NCBI RefSeq assembly: GCF_900119315.1
Contig: NZ_LT827010.1
Span: forward strand, 2,761,001-2,825,000
Length of the DNA: 64,000 bases
Direction: 5' to 3'
DNA from: Actinoplanes sp. SE50/110
GTDB lineage: Bacteria > Actinomycetota > Actinomycetes > Mycobacteriales > Micromonosporaceae
Both the position numbers and the translations under genes were made by a program. The notes beneath the pieces were generated by a model, which saw only the letters and a program-made list of their open reading frames with translations, was not told where the DNA came from and ran no database searches. Positions 43,491 through 52,791 of this stretch are shown piece by piece. Every line of letters begins with the position of its first letter. Positions within the stretch are counted from its first letter, which is position 1.

Positions 43491-44732
43491 GTGCTGATCG
43501 CCGTGCCCGGCAACGCCGGGCCGAAGTACGCCGCCCGCGTCGCCGCGCCCTGGACCGGGACCTGGAGCACCGGGCCGACCGAGGCGACACCGGACACCGC
43601 ACCGCTGCCCGCGGACTGCACCGTGCGCCAGGTCGTGCACCTGAGCCTGGGCGGCGCCGCGCCGCGGGTGCACCTGACCAACCGGTACGGCCCGGAACGG
43701 ATCCGGTTCGGCGAGGTCTGGATCGGGGTGCGTGCCGGCGACCCGGACAGCACCGCGATGTGGCCGGGCACGATCCGCCCGGTCACCTTCGACGGCCGCA
43801 CCGAGGGCCGGCTGCCGGCCTGGGGTGACCTGGTCAGCGACCCGGTGCCGGACCTGCCGCTGGCGCCCGGCGCCGACCTGGTGATCAGCTTTCACCTGCC
43901 CGAACGGACCCGGACCGGCACCCTCAGCCCGCACTCCTTCCAGCACGGCCGGGTGTTGACGGGCAACGTCGCCGCCGCGCCGGCCCCGCCCGCCGGCGCT
44001 GTGATCACCCGCTACGTGCTGCTCGGCGGGGTCAGCGTGCGTACCGCCGGACCGAGCTCCGCGGTGGTCGCCTTCGGCGACTCGATCACCTGCGGGACGC
44101 AGACGACGCTGGACGCCGACCGGCGGTGGCCCGACCTGCTGGCCGCCCGGGTCCGGGCCGCCGGACTGCCGCTCGGCGTGCTCAACGCCGGGATCGGCGG
44201 CAACCGCCTGCTCACCGGCGCCGAGGTACGCGGCGCGGCACCGGTCGGCGCCCTGGCCCAGGCCACGCCGCCCACCGTCCGCCGGCAGTACGGCCCGGCC
44301 GGGCTGCGCCGGTTCGACCCGGACGTGCTGGACCAGCCCGGGGTGTCGCACGTGATCACGCTGATCGGGGTGAACGACATCGGCTCCGGCGGGGCGACCG
44401 CGGAGGCGCTGATCGCCGGGCACCGGGCGCTCCTGCGGCGGTCCCGGGCGGCCGGGCTCTCGGTGGTCGGCGGCACGCTGCTGCCGTTCGGCGGCAGCAT
44501 GTACGACGAGCCGGCACACCGCAGCGCCCGGCTGACGCTCAACCGGTGGATCCGGGAGGGCGGCGAGTTCGACGCGGTGGCCGATTTCGACGCGGCGGTC
44601 CGCGACGGCGCCGACCCGGAACGGCTGGCGGCCGCCTACGACTCCGGCGACCACCTGCACCCGAACGACGCCGGCATGCTGGCGCTGGCCGGCGCGGTGC
44701 CGCTGACCGCGCTCTCGCCCGTCACCCGCTGA
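43491..44732 (+). CDS. SGNH/GDSL hydrolase, probably secreted
   Basis: At least 413 residues. All four SGNH blocks are present: GDS in VAFGDSITCGTQTT, Gly in NAGIGGNRLL, Asn in IGVNDIGSGG, and DHLHPND with the catalytic Asp/His. An N-terminal beta-rich part (about 1-170) precedes the hydrolase domain, as in two-domain polysaccharide esterases. The first ordinary start is GTG at 43491, but the in-frame codons just before it encode SRRALIFGGAGVTV, which looks like a Tat or Sec signal. The real start may therefore lie upstream at a rare codon (CTG at 43413 or 43404). Placed 112 bp after the LPMO, it could deacylate plant polysaccharide. Confidence 0.82.
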   Translation: MLIAVPGNAGPKYAARVAAPWTGTWSTGPTEATPDTAPLPADCTVRQVVHLSLGGAAPRVHLTNRYGPERIRFGEVWIGVRAGDPDSTAMWPGTIRPVTFDGRTEGRLPAWGDLVSDPVPDLPLAPGADLVISFHLPERTRTGTLSPHSFQHGRVLTGNVAAAPAPPAGAVITRYVLLGGVSVRTAGPSSAVVAFGDSITCGTQTTLDADRRWPDLLAARVRAAGLPLGVLNAGIGGNRLLTGAEVRGAAPVGALAQATPPTVRRQYGPAGLRRFDPDVLDQPGVSHVITLIGVNDIGSGGATAEALIAGHRALLRRSRAAGLSVVGGTLLPFGGSMYDEPAHRSARLTLNRWIREGGEFDAVADFDAAVRDGADPERLAAAYDSGDHLHPNDAGMLALAGAVPLTALSPVTR

Positions 44733-45345
44733 ACCGGCCGGGATCGCCGGCGCCCACCCGGAGCACCTCGGGCACCCCCTCGGACAGGTCGATCACCGTG
44801 GTCGGCTCGGTGCCGCACTCCCCGGAGTCGATCACCGCGTCCACCGCGTGGTCGAGCGCCTCCTTGATCTCCCAGCCCTGGGTCATCGGCTCCGGCTCGC
44901 CGGGCAGCAGCAGCGTGCTGGAGACGAGCGGCTCACCCAGCGCCGCCAGGATCGCCTGCGCGGTGGTGTGCCCGGTGATCCGTACCCCCACGGTCTTCTT
45001 CTTCGGGTGCAGCAGCCGCCGGGGCACCTCCTTGGTGGCCGGCAGGATGAACGTGTACGGCCCCGGGGTGCTCGCCTTGATCGCCCGGAACAGCGCATTG
45101 TTGATCTGCACGAACTGCCCGAGCTGCGCGAAGTCGTGACACATCAGGGTGAAGTGGTGCTTGTCGTCCAGGTGCCGGATCGCCCGGATCCGGTCCAGCC
45201 CGTCCTTGTTGCCCATCCGGCAGCCCAGCGCGAAACACGAGTCGGTCGGATAGGCGATCAGCCCGTCCGCACCGATCAGCTCGACGATCTGCTGGATGCT
45301 GCGCGCCTGCGGGTTGTCCGGGTGCACGTCGAAGTACTTCGCCAC
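44722..45345 (-). CDS. yciO: YciO family protein (Sua5/YrdC-like)
   Basis: A 207-residue protein closely following E. coli YciO: YFDVHPDNPQARSIQQIVEL, GLIAYPTDSCFALGC, IRHLDDKHHFTLMCHD, PGPYTFILPATKEVPRRLL and PTTVIDLSEG. It belongs to the Sua5/YrdC superfamily, which makes threonylcarbamoyl-AMP for tRNA t6A, but YciO is a separate branch whose physiological role is not settled. The GTG start at 45345 is only 24 bp from the divergent Nudix ATG. Its 3' end overlaps the converging SGNH gene by 11 bp. Confidence 0.9.
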   Translation of the reverse strand: MAKYFDVHPDNPQARSIQQIVELIGADGLIAYPTDSCFALGCRMGNKDGLDRIRAIRHLDDKHHFTLMCHDFAQLGQFVQINNALFRAIKASTPGPYTFILPATKEVPRRLLHPKKKTVGVRITGHTTAQAILAALGEPLVSSTLLLPGEPEPMTQGWEIKEALDHAVDAVIDSGECGTEPTTVIDLSEGVPEVLRVGAGDPGRFSG

Positions 45346-45369
45346 TCGGCTCAGCTTAGGCTTGTGGTC

Positions 45370-45834
45370 ATGGAGGTCGCCCACCGCCCGGCCGTCCGGG
45401 TGCTCTGCTTCGACGCCGACGGCCGGATCCTGCTGATGCACTGGCAGGATCCCCTTTCCGGGGTACGCCTCTGGGAGCCCCCCGGTGGCGGCATCGACCC
45501 CGGCGAGACACCCCTGGAGACGGCCCGTCGCGAGCTCACCGAGGAGACCGGCCTCGACCCGGACCGGATCCTGCCGGAGCACGTCGACGTCGACCGCGAC
45601 ACGGTGTGGAAAGGCCGCCGCTTCGTCGGCGCGGAACAGTTCTTCGCCGCCTTCTATCCGGACGCCTCCCCGGCGGTCTCCCGCGCCGGCCTGCTCCCCT
45701 ATGAGCAGGCCGACCTGCTGGGACACGCCTGGATCCACCCGGACGACCTCGGCTCGCTGCCCGACCGGCTGGAGCCGCCGGCCCTGGCCGCGATCGCCGC
45801 CCGGATGGTCAGCGGGCCCGCAGGGCCTGGATGA
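45370..45834 (+). CDS. Nudix hydrolase
   Basis: A 154-residue protein with a full Nudix box ([23 protein letters not shown], i.e. G-x5-E-x7-REL-x-EE-x-GL), so it should hydrolyse a nucleoside diphosphate linked to another group with Mg2+. The substrate cannot be predicted. The start at ATG 45370 is 24 bp from the divergent yciO start, which implies little or no leader for at least one of them. Its 3' end overlaps the converging dehydrogenase gene by 26 bp. Confidence 0.9.
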   Translation: MEVAHRPAVRVLCFDADGRILLMHWQDPLSGVRLWEPPGGGIDPGETPLETARRELTEETGLDPDRILPEHVDVDRDTVWKGRRFVGAEQFFAAFYPDASPAVSRAGLLPYEQADLLGHAWIHPDDLGSLPDRLEPPALAAIAARMVSGPAGPG

Positions 45835-46681
45835 CGGCGGCCATGTCCTCGGCGCCGTGCCCGGCCGAGGCGGTCTCCGCGTACAGCTCCAGGCAGGTGT
45901 CCAGCAGCGGGGACGGGATCCCGGCCGTCTCGGCGGCCTCGACGATCAGGTGGTTGTTGTAGAGGACGTCGCGGATCGAGGCCTGCACCGCGAAATCGCC
46001 GTCGAGCAGCTTGCGGCCCTTGAGCCGGGAGACCGGGCTGGCCATCGGGCCGGCGTCCAGCGCGGCGAGCAGGGTGGCCCGGTCCAGCCGGTGCCGCTCG
46101 GCGAAGTGGAACGCCTCGGCCAGGCCGGTCACCATGCTGATCAGGAACGTGTTCACCGACAGCTTCATCAGCAGACCGTTCGGCACCGGGCCGCAGCGGA
46201 CCGTCTCCCGGACCATCGGGCCCAGCACCGGCGTCACCCGGTCCAGGTCGGCGCCGGCCCCGGCCAGCATCGCGACCAGCTCGGCGTTCTCGGCCGGCAC
46301 CCGGGAGCCGGAGACCGGCGCCTCCACGTAGTGCCCGCCCGCGTCGGCCACCTGCTCGGCCAGTCCGCGCGACCAGGCCGGCGCGGTCGTGCCCATGTGC
46401 ACCAGGGTGCGCCCGGCCAGCATGCCCGCGAAGCCCGGGCCGTCCCGGCCCAGCACCTCGTCGGCGACCCGGTCGTCGGCCAGCATCATCAGCACCACAT
46501 CGGCCCGGGCGAACAGGTCGGTGACCCCGGAGGCCACCGCCGCCCCGGCCGCCCGCAGCTCGTCGCGCGCCGCGGCGGACCTGTTCCAGACCACCAGGTC
46601 GGTCCCGGCCCGGACCAGGTTGAGCGCCATCGGCCGGCCCATCACGCCGAGCCCGAGAAATCCCACGGTCACGCTGCTCAC
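45809..46681 (-). CDS. NAD(P)-dependent beta-hydroxyacid dehydrogenase (3-hydroxyisobutyrate dehydrogenase family)
   Basis: A 290-residue protein. It has Rossmann [36 protein letters not shown], the substrate-binding motif [18 protein letters not shown], and the catalytic Lys region [17 protein letters not shown] (family G-x-x-x-K-x-x-x-N). Members oxidise 3-hydroxyacids or reduce semialdehydes (glyoxylate or succinic semialdehyde reductases). The start is GTG at 46681. It diverges from an aldehyde dehydrogenase 109 bp away, hinting at a shared semialdehyde, but the specific substrate is open. Confidence 0.88.
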   Translation of the reverse strand: MSSVTVGFLGLGVMGRPMALNLVRAGTDLVVWNRSAAARDELRAAGAAVASGVTDLFARADVVLMMLADDRVADEVLGRDGPGFAGMLAGRTLVHMGTTAPAWSRGLAEQVADAGGHYVEAPVSGSRVPAENAELVAMLAGAGADLDRVTPVLGPMVRETVRCGPVPNGLLMKLSVNTFLISMVTGLAEAFHFAERHRLDRATLLAALDAGPMASPVSRLKGRKLLDGDFAVQASIRDVLYNNHLIVEAAETAGIPSPLLDTCLELYAETASAGHGAEDMAAVIQALRAR

Positions 46682-46790
46682 GCTAACCGCCCCGGCCCGC
46701 TCCGGAGGGGGCCAATCCCGGAAGCGTGGCGGCACGACCGGATGCGGGGAATGCTGGGGGCGTAACCGGACCTTGGCAAGAGGAGCTGTT

Positions 46791-48218
46791 GTGGAAACCG
46801 AACTGTTCATCGGCGGCACATGGGTGCCCGCGTCCTCGGGGAACCGGTTCGACGTGCTCGACCCGGCGACCGGGGACACCGTGGCGACGGTGGCCGACGG
46901 CGGCGAGGCGGACGCGATCGCGGCGGTCGACGCGGCCGCGGCGGCCGGCGCCGGCTGGGCGGCCACCCCGCCGCGCGCCCGCGGCGAGGTGCTCCGCAAG
47001 GCTTTCGAGCTGATGACCGAGCGGGCCGGTGAGCTGGCCAGGCTGATCAGCCTGGAGAACGGCAAGGCGCTGGTCGACGCGAAGGGCGAGGTGACGTACG
47101 CCGCCGAGTTCTTCCGCTGGTTCGCCGAGGAGGCGGTGCGGATCGACGGCAACCTGACCGGCGCCCCCGGCGGCACCAACCGGATCCTGGTCACCCGCCA
47201 GCCGGTCGGCGTGTGCGTGCTGGTCACCCCGTGGAACTTCCCGGCCGCGATGGCCACCCGCAAGATCGGCCCGGCGCTCGCGGCCGGCTGCACCGTGGTG
47301 CTCAAACCGGCCAGCGACACCCCGCTGACCGCGCTGGCGATGGCCGGCATCCTGGCCGAGGCCGGAGTGCCCGAGGGGGTCGTCAACGTGCTGCCCTCGC
47401 GCAGCTCCGGCAAGGTGGTCGCGGCGATGCTGCGCGACGCCCGGGTCCGCAAGCTGTCGTTCACCGGGTCCACCGAGGTCGGCCGGATCCTGCTCGCCCA
47501 GGCCGCCGAGAACGTCGTCAACACCTCGATGGAGCTGGGCGGCAACGCCCCGTTCGTGGTCTTCGCCGACGCCGACCTGGACGCCGCGGTCGACGGCGCG
47601 ATGATCGCCAAGATGCGCAACGGCGGCGAGGCGTGCACCGCGGCGAACCGGTTCTTCGTCGAGTCCGGCGTCGCCGAGGAATTCGCCCGCAAGCTGTCCC
47701 AGCGCATGTCGGCGCTCGTGGTCGGCCCGGGCACCGAGGCGAACACCCAGGTCGGGCCGCTGGTCAACGAGGACACCGTGGCCAAGGTCGACGCCCTGGT
47801 GCGCGGTGCCCTGGACGCCGGCGCGTCCGCGGTGACCGGCGGCAGCCGCCCGGACGGGCCGGGCTTCTACTACCCGCCGACCGTGCTGACCGGCGTCGGC
47901 CCGGACGCGGCGATCCTCCGGGAGGAGATCTTCGGCCCGGTCGCCCCGATCGTCACGTTCACCGGGGAGGACGAGGCGGTCAAACTGGCCAACGACACCG
48001 AGTACGGCCTGGTGGCCTACGTCTACACCGGTGACCTGGCGCGCGGGCTGCGGGTCAGCGAGCGGATCGAGGCCGGCATGGTCGGCCTCAACCGGGGGCT
48101 GGTCAGCGACCCGGCCGCGCCGTTCGGCGGGGTGAAGCAGAGCGGCATCGGGCGCGAGGGCGGTCACGAGGGCCTGCTGGAATACCTGGAGTCGAAGTAC
48201 ATCGCCGTCAACTGGTAA
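46791..48218 (+). CDS. NAD(P)+ aldehyde dehydrogenase, succinate-semialdehyde dehydrogenase type
   Basis: A 475-residue ALDH. It has [22 protein letters not shown] with the conserved [14 protein letters not shown], catalytic Glu in SMELGGNAP, catalytic Cys in [21 protein letters not shown], and C-terminal [20 protein letters not shown]. The pattern is that of GabD-like succinate-semialdehyde dehydrogenases. GTG at 46791 follows AGGAG by five bases. The divergent 3-hydroxyacid/semialdehyde dehydrogenase suggests a pair handling the same aldehyde. Other aldehydes are possible. Confidence 0.88.
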   Translation: METELFIGGTWVPASSGNRFDVLDPATGDTVATVADGGEADAIAAVDAAAAAGAGWAATPPRARGEVLRKAFELMTERAGELARLISLENGKALVDAKGEVTYAAEFFRWFAEEAVRIDGNLTGAPGGTNRILVTRQPVGVCVLVTPWNFPAAMATRKIGPALAAGCTVVLKPASDTPLTALAMAGILAEAGVPEGVVNVLPSRSSGKVVAAMLRDARVRKLSFTGSTEVGRILLAQAAENVVNTSMELGGNAPFVVFADADLDAAVDGAMIAKMRNGGEACTAANRFFVESGVAEEFARKLSQRMSALVVGPGTEANTQVGPLVNEDTVAKVDALVRGALDAGASAVTGGSRPDGPGFYYPPTVLTGVGPDAAILREEIFGPVAPIVTFTGEDEAVKLANDTEYGLVAYVYTGDLARGLRVSERIEAGMVGLNRGLVSDPAAPFGGVKQSGIGREGGHEGLLEYLESKYIAVNW

Positions 48219-48390
48219 CCGGCGCCGGTCCCGCCGCGCCGCGGCGCCGATCCCGTAGCGGAACGGCTGACCGAAGGCGCCCGGCGGCCCGCGCCGGGCG
48301 CCTTCGAAGAAAGGGAGCCGTCAATACCGCGGGTGATGTCTTGCCGGTGACACCTGGCGAAGTGAATAATCTTGCACTCAGGCCTACACC

Positions 48391-48404
48391 CGATGGTGCC
48401 ATCG
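48391..48404. promoter_or_regulatory. Inverted repeat upstream of the XylF-like gene
   Basis: CGATGG and CCATCG flank a two-base spacer, 82 bp before the binding-protein start. A TTGCAC (48372-48377) lies 13 bp upstream of it. The rest of 48219-48486 shows only GC-rich hairpin potential near 48220-48250. A role as operator is a guess. Confidence 0.35.
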
Positions 48405-48486
48405 TGGCCCACTGGCCGATACTGGTCCGGTTGCCCGGCACCCCCCATGCAGGTCGGGCTCCACCCCGGAGAGGATTCCTACTGCC

Positions 48487-49650
48487 ATGCGCAAGGCACT
48501 GATCGCACTTGCCGCCGCCGGTCTGTTGACGTCGGTCACCCTTACGGCCTGTGACGGCGGCTCGAACGACGGTGACGCCAGCGGCAGCGACGCGGGTCTC
48601 CACTCGAATGCCACCTCGTCCGGCGAGGGCAGGGGCGGCGTCGGCATCGTGCTGCCCGACACCCAGAGCTCCACCCGCTGGAGCAACGACGACCCGAAAT
48701 ACCTCAAGGCCGCGTTCAAGTCGGCCAACGTGCCGTACGAGATCCAGAACGCCGAGGGCAACGCGGACGCGTTCAAGGGCATCGCCAAGGCGATGCTGGA
48801 CAGCGGCATCAAGGTCCTGATGATCGCGAACCTGGACTCGGTCAGCGCCAAGTGGGTGATCGACCTGGCCCACTCCAAGAAGATCCCGGTCATCGACTAC
48901 GACCGGCTGACCCTCAACGGCGGCGCCGACTACTACGTCAGCTTCGACAACGAGAAGGTCGGCCAGTTCCAGGCGACCGGCCTGATCCAGTGCCTGAAGG
49001 ACAAGGGCGTCAGCAAGCCGGTCATCGCCGAGCTGAACGGCTCGCCCACCGACAACAACGCCACCCTGTTCAAGGCCGGGTACGACGCGGTCCTGCAGGA
49101 GAAGTACGACGGCGGCGACTTCGTGAAGGGGCCCGACCAGTTCGTCCCGCAGTGGGACAACAACGAGGGCAAGGCGATCTTCACGCAGATGTTGAAGCAG
49201 TGGCCGACGATCAACGGGGTGCTCGCCGCCAACGACGGCCTGGGCAACGCGGCGATCGAGGTGCTGAAGAAGAACGGCAAGACCGGCATCCCGGTCACCG
49301 GTCAGGACGCCACCGTGCAGGGCCTGCAGAACATCCTCGCCGGCGACCAGTGCATGACCGTGTACAAGGCCACCAAGCAGGAGGCCCAGAAGGCGGCCGA
49401 CCTGGCGATCGCCCTGGTCAAGAGCGGCAAGGCGACCGCCCGGGACAAGGTGAAGGACCCGGAGACCGGCGCCTACGTGCCGTCCGAGCTGCTCACCCCG
49501 ACGCTGGTGACCGCCCAGAACATGGTGGAGACGGTGATCAAGGACCAGTTCGTCACTTCCAAGGAACTCTGCACCGCGAAGTTCCTGCAGGCCTGCCAGC
49601 AGTACGGCCTGGCGGCCAAGCCGGGCGCGTCCAGCGGCACCGGCAGCTGA
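48487..49650 (+). CDS. XylF-like sugar-binding lipoprotein without linked transporter genes
   Basis: A 387-residue periplasmic-binding-protein-type-I lipoprotein. The signal peptide ends in lipobox LTAC with Cys22 lipidated. The mature region follows E. coli XylF closely: IPVIDYDRLTLNGGADYYVSFDNEKVGQ, ELNGSPTDNNATLFKAG, PVTGQDATVQGLQNILAGDQCMTVYKAT and VPSELLTP. It should bind D-xylose or a similar pentose. A C-terminal extension has two cysteines (KELCTAKFLQACQQYG). No XylG or XylH genes are adjacent: the next gene is smpB on the other strand and a hairpin follows directly, so it must work with a transporter encoded elsewhere or as a receptor. Confidence 0.88.
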   Translation: MRKALIALAAAGLLTSVTLTACDGGSNDGDASGSDAGLHSNATSSGEGRGGVGIVLPDTQSSTRWSNDDPKYLKAAFKSANVPYEIQNAEGNADAFKGIAKAMLDSGIKVLMIANLDSVSAKWVIDLAHSKKIPVIDYDRLTLNGGADYYVSFDNEKVGQFQATGLIQCLKDKGVSKPVIAELNGSPTDNNATLFKAGYDAVLQEKYDGGDFVKGPDQFVPQWDNNEGKAIFTQMLKQWPTINGVLAANDGLGNAAIEVLKKNGKTGIPVTGQDATVQGLQNILAGDQCMTVYKATKQEAQKAADLAIALVKSGKATARDKVKDPETGAYVPSELLTPTLVTAQNMVETVIKDQFVTSKELCTAKFLQACQQYGLAAKPGASSGTGS

Positions 49651-49665
49651 GTCACCGGCACCACG

Positions 49666-49699
49666 ACGCCCCGCTCCCGGTCACCCGGGGGCGGGGCGT
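49666..49699. terminator. Hairpin between the XylF-like gene and smpB
   Basis: ACGCCCCGC (49666-49674) pairs with GCGGGGCGT (49691-49699), extended inward by CCCGG/CCGGG with one G-U type mismatch. It lies between two converging genes and ends in TT; it probably serves both. Confidence 0.75.
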
Positions 49700-49719
49700 T
49701 CCCGTCGTCGGGCCGCCCG

Positions 49720-50199
49720 TTACCGGCGGCCCTTCAGCCGGCGGCCCATCTCCTTGGCGATCTCCTTCTTGGCGTCCCGCTCGGCCAGGACCTGGCGCTT
49801 GTCGTACGACTTGAGGCCGCGCGCGATCGCCAGCTCGACCTTGACCCAGCCGTCCTTGAAGTAGAGCGAGAGCGGCACCAGGGTCAGCCCGCTGCCGTCG
49901 TTCAGCGTATTCAGGATCTTGATGATCTCGGCCTTGTGCAGCAGGAGTTTCCGGGTGCGCCGCGGGGCGTGGTTCGTCCAGCTACCGAAGCCGTACTCCG
50001 CGATGTGCAGGTTGTACAGCATCAGCTCGCCCTCGTGCTCCTGGGCGAACGCGTCGACCAGCGACGCGCGGCCCAGGCGTAACGTCTTCACCTCGGTGCC
50101 GGCCAGCACCAGACCGGCCTCGTACGTCCGGATGATGGCGTAGTCGTGCCGCGCCTTCTTGTTCGAGGCGATCAGCTTGGTCCCGTTCTCCTTGGCCAC
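49720..50199 (-). CDS. smpB: SsrA-binding protein SmpB
   Basis: A 159-residue trans-translation factor that loads tmRNA on stalled ribosomes. It has the oligonucleotide-binding core [50 protein letters not shown], and the basic C-terminal tail ([30 protein letters not shown]), which forms a helix in the mRNA channel. The start is GTG at 50199. A small conserved-looking gene lies 13 bp upstream on the same strand. No tmRNA gene was recognised nearby. Confidence 0.95.
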   Translation of the reverse strand: MAKENGTKLIASNKKARHDYAIIRTYEAGLVLAGTEVKTLRLGRASLVDAFAQEHEGELMLYNLHIAEYGFGSWTNHAPRRTRKLLLHKAEIIKILNTLNDGSGLTLVPLSLYFKDGWVKVELAIARGLKSYDKRQVLAERDAKKEIAKEMGRRLKGRR

Positions 50200-50212
50200 C
50201 CGTAGAGGTTAA

Positions 50213-50488
50213 CTACGGGCCGTCGACCGGGATCGGGCGGCGCATCGAATACGTCACGCTGCTCAACCGGTGCGGCTCGTCCTTCACGTGGATCACCGCG
50301 CGGTTGTACGCCTGCCAGCCCGCCGCACCCGCCCGGTTCAGATGGCGCAAATCATCGAAGCGCTCGTCGGTGCCCCAGCGCAGCACCCCGCCCGGGTGAT
50401 GGAACGTGGCGGTCCAGTCCATGAACCGGTCGGTGCCCAGCGTGCCGGCCGCGCGATACTCCAGCCGCGCATACTCCCAATTGGTCAC
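50213..50488 (-). CDS. Small DUF4177-like protein upstream of smpB
   Basis: About 91 residues from GTG at 50488 (VTNWEYARLEYR...). The pattern WEY...L at the start and LNRAGAAGWQAYNRAV in the middle resembles DUF4177 proteins (WEYK...LN..G..GWE). No signal or membrane segment. The frame stays open to an ATG at 50569, adding an Arg/Gly-rich leader that looks less protein-like, so I prefer the GTG. Its stop is 13 bp before smpB, so the two are probably co-transcribed. Function unknown. Confidence 0.55.
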   Translation of the reverse strand: MTNWEYARLEYRAAGTLGTDRFMDWTATFHHPGGVLRWGTDERFDDLRHLNRAGAAGWQAYNRAVIHVKDEPHRLSSVTYSMRRPIPVDGP

Positions 50489-50663
50489 CCGATTGATTAT
50501 GCCCGTCCCGCGGATACCTCGCCGTCCGTACTGGACACCGCGCGACGTAAGCCCCGGGTCGTACACCATCCCTGAGGTTTCCCTGATCTGCCCCCGCGGG
50601 GCTTCATCTTGATCTTCCCAAGTGCCTACGCTGCGCCCGTCTTTGCCTCGGGGGGAGAAAGCG

Positions 50664-52772
50664 ATGACGACAGGTACGGTGGCCCGGCTGGTCTGCGGCC
50701 GGCGCAGCAAATGGATCGTGCTGGCACTGTGGATCGTGGTGCTGGTCTTCGCCGGCGGGCTGGCCGGCAAGCTCGGCGGCGTCGAAAAGAACGACAACGC
50801 CTCCTGGCTGCCCGGCTCGGCCGAGGCCACCCAGGTCGCCGACCTGCAGAAACAATTCCAGCCGGACGACATCGTGCCGGCCATCCTGGTCTACGAGCGG
50901 GCCGGCGGCACCACCCCGGCCGACCTGCAGAAAGCGGCCGCCGACGCCCGGGCGATCGCCACGGTCCCCGGAGTCACCGGCCAGGTGATCGGTCCGGTCC
51001 CGGCGCCCGACCGGGCGGCGCTGCAGGTCATCGCGCCGATCAGGGTCGACGCCGGCGGCTGGGACAAGATCACCGAGGCGGTGGACCGGATCAAGACGAT
51101 CTCCGGTACGGGGGACGGAGGCCTCGGCGTCTACCTGACCGGACCGGCGGGGGTGGCGGCCGACTCGGCCAGCGCGTTCCAGGGCATCGACGGCACCCTG
51201 CTCTACACCACGCTGATCGTGGTCGCGATCATCCTGCTCGTCACCTATCGCAGCCCGGTGCTCTGGCTGCTCCCGATCATCACCGCGGGCGTGGCACTGA
51301 CCAGCGCCCAGGCGGTGATCTACCTGCTCGCCAAGCACGCCGGGCTGGTGGTCAACGGGCAGAGCGCCGGCATCCTGACCGTGCTGGTCTTCGGCGCCGG
51401 CACCGACTACGCCCTGCTGCTGGTCGCCCGCTACCGGGAGGAGCTGCGCCGGCACGAGGACCGGCACGAGGCGATGATGTTCGCCCTGCACCGCGCCGGC
51501 CCGGCGATCATCGCGAGCGCCGCGACCGTGGCGATCGGCATGTCCTGCCTGATGCTCGCCGAGGTGAACGCGACCAGCGGCCTCGGCCCGGTCGCCGCAC
51601 TCGGCATCGTGGTCGGCCTGCTCGCCATGATGACCCTGCTCCCGGCCCTGCTGGTGATCTGCGGCCGGTGGCTGTTCTGGCCGGTCCGCCCCCGCTTCGG
51701 CACCCCGGAGCCGACCGCGACCGGGCTGTGGGCCCGGATGGGCGGCCGGATCGCCCGCCGCCCCCGCCAGGTGTGGCTGGCCACCGCGCTCGCCCTCGGC
51801 GCGATGGCGCTCGGCCTGCTGCAGCTCAACGCGAACGGGCTCAGCCAGCAGGACTCGTTCACCAGCACACAGCCGTCGGTGACCGGCCTCGAAGTGCTGA
51901 GCCGGCACTTCCCGGCCGGCCAGGGCGACCCGGTCGTGGTGATCACCGACCCGGCCCACCAGGACGCGGTGCGCGCCGCGTTCGCCGGCACCGCCGGGAT
52001 CAGCCAGGTCGGCGAGCCGGCCGTGAAGAACAACCTGGTCAGGTTCGAGGGCACGCTGACGTCGGCGCCGGACGGGCAGGCCGCCGAGGACACCGTCCGC
52101 GCGGTCCGCACCGCCCTGGCCGGCACCGGTGCCAAGGTCGGCGGCACCACCGCCCTGAAACTCGACATCAACCAGGCGAACAAGCACGACAACCGGCTGA
52201 TCCTGCCGCTGGTGCTGCTCGTCGTGCTGGCCATCCTGGCCATCCTGCTGCGCGCCCTGATCGCCCCGATCCTGCTGATGGCCACCGTGGTCCTGTCCTT
52301 CGCCGCCGCCCTCGGGGTCAGCGCCCTGATCTTCCGGCACGTGTTCCACTTCGCCGGCGAGGACACCGCGTTCCCGCTGTTCGTCTTCGTCTTCCTGGTT
52401 GCTCTCGGCATCGACTACAACATCTTCCTGATGACCCGGGTCCGCGAGGAGGCCCGCGATCACGGCACCCGCCGAGGCGCCCTGATCGGCCTCGGCGCCA
52501 CCGGCGGCGTGATCACCTCGGCCGGCATCGTCCTGGCCGGTACCTTCGCCGCCCTCGGCAGCCTGCCGCTGGTCGCCTTCGCCGAAATCGGCTTCGCGGT
52601 CGCCTTCGGCGTCCTGCTGGACACCCTGATCGTGCGGTCCGTGCTGGTCACCGCATTGAGCCTGGATCTGGGCCGCTGGATGTGGTGGCCGAGCGCGCTG
52701 TTCCGCCATGACCCGTCGGTGGACGCCCCGGTGTCACCGGCGCCGGCCATCCTCACCCACCAGACCGACTGA
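50664..52772 (+). CDS. MMPL-family (RND-type) exporter
   Basis: A complete 702-residue proton-driven exporter. It has an N-terminal helix (KWIVLALWIVVLVFAGG), an outer domain, a five-helix block with VFGAGTDYALLLVARYREEL, a second outer domain, and a second block with ALGIDYNIFLMTRVREEARDHG. The GTDYA and GIDYN Asp/Tyr pairs are the proton-relay region of MMPL proteins. Related proteins export lipids or siderophores in mycobacteria and antibiotics in streptomycetes. ATG at 50664 follows GGGGGGAG. It stands alone and is followed by long intergenic repeats. Substrate unknown. Confidence 0.92.
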   Translation: MTTGTVARLVCGRRSKWIVLALWIVVLVFAGGLAGKLGGVEKNDNASWLPGSAEATQVADLQKQFQPDDIVPAILVYERAGGTTPADLQKAAADARAIATVPGVTGQVIGPVPAPDRAALQVIAPIRVDAGGWDKITEAVDRIKTISGTGDGGLGVYLTGPAGVAADSASAFQGIDGTLLYTTLIVVAIILLVTYRSPVLWLLPIITAGVALTSAQAVIYLLAKHAGLVVNGQSAGILTVLVFGAGTDYALLLVARYREELRRHEDRHEAMMFALHRAGPAIIASAATVAIGMSCLMLAEVNATSGLGPVAALGIVVGLLAMMTLLPALLVICGRWLFWPVRPRFGTPEPTATGLWARMGGRIARRPRQVWLATALALGAMALGLLQLNANGLSQQDSFTSTQPSVTGLEVLSRHFPAGQGDPVVVITDPAHQDAVRAAFAGTAGISQVGEPAVKNNLVRFEGTLTSAPDGQAAEDTVRAVRTALAGTGAKVGGTTALKLDINQANKHDNRLILPLVLLVVLAILAILLRALIAPILLMATVVLSFAAALGVSALIFRHVFHFAGEDTAFPLFVFVFLVALGIDYNIFLMTRVREEARDHGTRRGALIGLGATGGVITSAGIVLAGTFAALGSLPLVAFAEIGFAVAFGVLLDTLIVRSVLVTALSLDLGRWMWWPSALFRHDPSVDAPVSPAPAILTHQTD

Positions 52773-52791
52773 CTTATCGGACTGCCGGGCC

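Noticed and set aside
49600..50700. tmRNA (ssrA) gene near smpB
   Set aside because: No tRNA-like acceptor end or tag-reading frame was recognised in the flanking gaps.
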